From Streptomyces sp. JJ38 (GTDB lineage Bacteria; Actinomycetota; Actinomycetes; Streptomycetales; Streptomycetaceae), in contig NZ_JABLSI010000051.1 of the NCBI RefSeq assembly GCF_019303475.1, positions 1-33,529 on the forward strand: DNA of 33,529 bases, read 5' to 3'. Position numbers and translations under genes: made by a program. This document shows, one piece after another, positions 31,106 through 33,529 of the stretch; within the stretch, counting starts at the first letter, position 1, and every line of letters begins with the position of its first letter. The notes below the pieces were generated by a model that was not told where the DNA came from, made no database searches, and was given only the letters and a program-made list of their open reading frames with translations.

Positions 31106-32488
31106 TCAGTCGGCGGACTTCTTGACCCGCACCGTCTTGGTGGAGCGCGTCTCCAGCGTCATCTCGTCCGCCTCGGCGACCCTCGCCTTGAGTCGAACAG
31201 TACCCGCCGCCTCGTCCACGACGTCGACCACCTTCGCGAGGAGCCGGGCCGTCTCCCCGTTGCCGGAGAGGGCCGCGAGCTGCACGGCCCTGCCGAGTCT
31301 CGCCGTGGCCCGGTGCTCGTCGCCCGCCTTGCGCGCGTCCAGGCCCTGCTGGACCGCCCGCGCCAGCTCGGCCTGCCCGGTGTAGTGGGCGACCTGCGGG
31401 TTGATCGCCGTGGAGGCGGCCACGTCGTCCGTCCACAGCGCCCTGACCAGGCCCTGTCCGAGCACCTCGGGGGCGCTGCCGGGCCGGGGCCGCACCAGCG
31501 AGACCCGGGCGGCGAGCATCTCCTGCCCGACGGCGGCCGGTTGCACGCGGACGCACACGTGGTAGTCGCGCGACTCATCGCCCCAGGAGCCCGTCGGGAA
31601 GTCCCCGGCCCGCGGCCCCGCCTCGGCCCGCCGGTCGGTGAGATCCACCACCGTGGGGGCCACCTGCTTCACGAAGGCGGTCTCGGCGCCCTGCGGCGTC
31701 CACAGCCGCAGGTTGACGTCGCCGACCTCCTTGCCCATGGCGGCGGCCATCATGCCGGTGAAGTCCTCGGCCAGACCGGACGGGTCGGCCACGATGTCCG
31801 CCGTGCCCAGCAGCGCCGTCGCGATGCCGGTGACCTCCTTGACCTCCCAGTCCGTGCCGACGCCGCGCGCGTCGCAGGTGAAGCGCCCGGCGCAGTGGTC
31901 CAGGGCGGCCCGCAGCGCCTCGGGTTCCTCGTGCTCGTTGCGCCCGTCGGTGAGCAGGATGCCGTGCCGTACACCGGCCTCGGAGGAGGCCAGCAGCTCG
32001 TCCGCCAGCCGCAGCCAGGTGCCGATCGCCGTGCCGCCGCCCGCGTTCAGCCTCCGCAGCGCGGCCTTCGCGGCGGCCCGGGTGGAGTCGTCGGCGACGG
32101 CCAGGCGCCCGTCGCCGGGGTAGACCTCCCGGGCGTCGTGGGTGCCCGCGACGACGGCGAAGCCCACGCCGTCGCGCACGGCGTCGATCGCGGCCCGCGT
32201 CGCGTCACGGGCGTGGCGCATCTTGTCCGGCGGGTAGTCCATCGAGCCCGAGCAGTCCACCATCAGCACGACGGCGGCCGACGGGGGCGCCGCGGCCGTG
32301 CCGCCGACGGCGTCGGCCGGACCCGCGGTGGTGGCCGAGCTCGGCAGCGGCAGCCCGCCGCTGGTCCCGCCGCCCGTCGCCGTCACGGTGACGATGGCGT
32401 CCACCTCCCGGGCGCCCGCGGGCAGGTAGGGGTTCTGGTAGACGTCGACCGAGAACCGCGGCACGTTGGACTTGGCGAAATTGGCCAT
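31106..32488 (-). CDS. VWA-domain protein
   Basis: This 460-residue cytoplasmic protein has a von Willebrand factor A domain with an intact MIDAS motif (MVDCSGSM, DxSxS, about 79-86), plus the conserved Thr in GGGTAIGTWL and Asp in LLTDGRNEHEEP. A beta-rich region follows (about 250-400), then a helical C-terminus ending in KKSAD. No signal peptide or membrane segment is present. The ATG at 32488 has GGGGAG upstream; the open frame further upstream overlaps the PP2C gene and was rejected. It lies 29 nt after the PP2C stop and 25 nt before the FHA start. VWA proteins scaffold partners in signalling complexes. Confidence 0.93.
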   Translation of the reverse strand: MANFAKSNVPRFSVDVYQNPYLPAGAREVDAIVTVTATGGGTSGGLPLPSSATTAGPADAVGGTAAAPPSAAVVLMVDCSGSMDYPPDKMRHARDATRAAIDAVRDGVGFAVVAGTHDAREVYPGDGRLAVADDSTRAAAKAALRRLNAGGGTAIGTWLRLADELLASSEAGVRHGILLTDGRNEHEEPEALRAALDHCAGRFTCDARGVGTDWEVKEVTGIATALLGTADIVADPSGLAEDFTGMMAAAMGKEVGDVNLRLWTPQGAETAFVKQVAPTVVDLTDRRAEAGPRAGDFPTGSWGDESRDYHVCVRVQPAAVGQEMLAARVSLVRPRPGSAPEVLGQGLVRALWTDDVAASTAINPQVAHYTGQAELARAVQQGLDARKAGDEHRATARLGRAVQLAALSGNGETARLLAKVVDVVDEAAGTVRLKARVAEADEMTLETRSTKTVRVKKSAD

Positions 32489-32517
32489 GGCTCGCTTCTC
32501 CCCCCGGAGTTGCACAT

Positions 32518-33529
32518 TCAGGCCGATCCTGCCCCCGGCGCGGTGGCCGGGAACGGGATGACGGCCACTGTTACGTTGTCGTGCCCGCCGCCCTTGATGG
32601 CGTGACTGACCAGATGCTGGGCCGCCGGAAGCGGCCGGGCGCGGGCGTCGGCCGGGACGGCCTCGGCCATCTCCCAGGCGGACTCGGCGTAGTTCCACAG
32701 GCCGTCCGTGCACACCACGACGACCCCCGGGGTCTCCGGCCGGAAGGACGCGGTGTGCGGTTCGAAGTCCTCGGCGTCGGCGCCGAGCCAGCCGGTGATG
32801 GCGTGGGCCCGCGGATCGGCGAAGGCGTCGGCCTTGCTCATCAGCCCGGCGGCCACCATCTGCGCGGCCCACGAGTCGTCCTCCGTGAGCCGGGCGGGCG
32901 GGGCGGCCGGATCCTCGGGCACCCAGTACGCGCGGCTGTCGCCGATCCAGCCGACGGTCAGGAGGTCCTCGGCGACGACCGAGCCGACGATCGTGCAGGC
33001 CGGGGCGTTGCGGTCGCCGTCCTGCCCGGAGTCGGCGAGCTCGGCCACCGCCCGCGCGGCCACGCCGAGCGCCTCGTGCATGGCGTACGGCGGCTGGACG
33101 CCGCGCGGCAGCGCGTTCAGCACCGCCTCGCGCGCCGCCTCCGCGGCGGCGGCCGAGGCCTCGTCGGGGCGGCTGGAGGACGACACGCCGTCGCAGACGA
33201 TCGCGACGACCGCGGGACGCGCTCCGGGCAGAGCCGCCGTGGAGATCGCGAAGGCGTCCTCGTTGCGGTGGTGGCGCAGCCCCCGGTCGCTCGCGGCGGC
33301 CACGCCGGGCAACTCCTGTTCCAGGTGGTCCCGTTCGCGCGGCTGGGCGCGTCCGCAGTGCTCGCAGTAGCCGTCCGCGTCGAAGGTGCCCGTCCCGCAC
33401 CCGGTGCAGACGGCCCGGGCGCTGTGCGGCGCCGGGGCGGACGGGGCCGCCGGGGCGGACGGGGCCGCCACGGGCCCGGTACGCGGGTCGGGCGCGGGGC
33501 GCGGGGCGGCCGCCCGGGACGTGGGCGGC
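32518..33529 (-). CDS. PP2C-family Ser/Thr protein phosphatase with zinc ribbon (start not in window)
   Basis: This metal-dependent phosphatase removes phosphate from Ser/Thr residues. The PP2C motifs are SDRGLRHHRNEDAFA, VCDGVSSS, GWIGDSRAYW, CTDGLWNYAE and GGGHDNVTVAV, with all metal-binding Asp residues visible. A zinc ribbon precedes the domain (CTGCGTGTFDADGYCEHCG), with Ala/Pro-rich sequence before it. An in-frame GTG lies at 33471, but the frame stays open to the right edge, and related proteins often have longer N-termini, so the start is probably outside the window. It is the first gene seen of a PP2C-VWA-FHA operon. A kinase gene next to it would complete the set. Confidence 0.9.
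   Translation of the reverse strand, partial: PPTSRAAAPRPAPDPRTGPVAAPSAPAAPSAPAPHSARAVCTGCGTGTFDADGYCEHCGRAQPRERDHLEQELPGVAAASDRGLRHHRNEDAFAISTAALPGARPAVVAIVCDGVSSSSRPDEASAAAAEAAREAVLNALPRGVQPPYAMHEALGVAARAVAELADSGQDGDRNAPACTIVGSVVAEDLLTVGWIGDSRAYWVPEDPAAPPARLTEDDSWAAQMVAAGLMSKADAFADPRAHAITGWLGADAEDFEPHTASFRPETPGVVVVCTDGLWNYAESAWEMAEAVPADARARPLPAAQHLVSHAIKGGGHDNVTVAVIPFPATAPGAGSA

Overview
The window reads as chromosomal DNA of a Streptomyces-like actinomycete. G+C is very high, third codon positions are almost all G or C, starts are often GTG, and many neighbouring genes overlap by 4 nt (GTGA or ATGA). The gene content also fits: two dynamin-like GTPases next to an SsbB-type protein, an LAETG wall-anchored protein, a RheA/Hsp18 pair and an ECF sigma factor with a long tail. 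No insertion sequence, integrase, CRISPR array or rRNA was seen. One tRNA gene is present.

Layout. 1-1000 (-): an ECF sigma factor with a fused zinc-finger-like segment, cut by the left edge. 1163-3036 (+): a NarL-type response regulator and histidine kinase. 3279-4190 (-): an alpha/beta hydrolase. 4417-8360: an end-joining (NHEJ) locus. Ku (-) diverges from a mandelate-racemase-like enzyme, a half phosphoesterase domain, an ATP-dependent DNA ligase and a broken LigD polymerase (all +). 8377-14431 (+): a complete Mrp-type Na+/H+ antiporter operon of six tightly overlapping genes, with A and B fused. 14494-16814: the repressor rheA divergent from hsp18, followed by two DUF2267 genes. 16956-17031 (-): tRNA-Arg(UCU). 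17328-21927 (+): dynA, dynB and an ssbB-like gene with two DnaA-box sequences in front. 22105-23598 (+): a secreted, sortase-anchored thioester-type protein that has lost its thioester cysteine. 23739-26470 (+): ettA, a hotdog thioesterase and a gene of unknown function. 26559-28940 (-): a truncated haemoglobin and an ABC-2 exporter pair. 29019-30092 (+): a PIMT-like methyltransferase. 30031 to the right edge (-): FHA, VWA and PP2C proteins forming one signalling operon.

How the genes work together. Ku and the ligase are the core of NHEJ. The processing parts of LigD (phosphoesterase and polymerase) are here in a decayed state, so either other loci supply them or repair from this locus is reduced to joining. 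RheA probably represses hsp18 and perhaps itself through two 19-bp inverted repeats in the shared promoter region. DynA and DynB act in sporulation septation in Streptomyces, and SsbB in chromosome segregation during sporulation, so the 17-22 kb block is a plausible cell-division/sporulation neighbourhood. The FHA-VWA-PP2C set suggests phosphothreonine signalling on a zinc-ribbon scaffold.

The points most worth a second look are the decaying LigD polymerase with its lost start codon and internal deletion, the paired RheA operators, the run of perfect inverted repeats before dynA, the DnaA boxes before ssbB, and the missing thioester cysteine.
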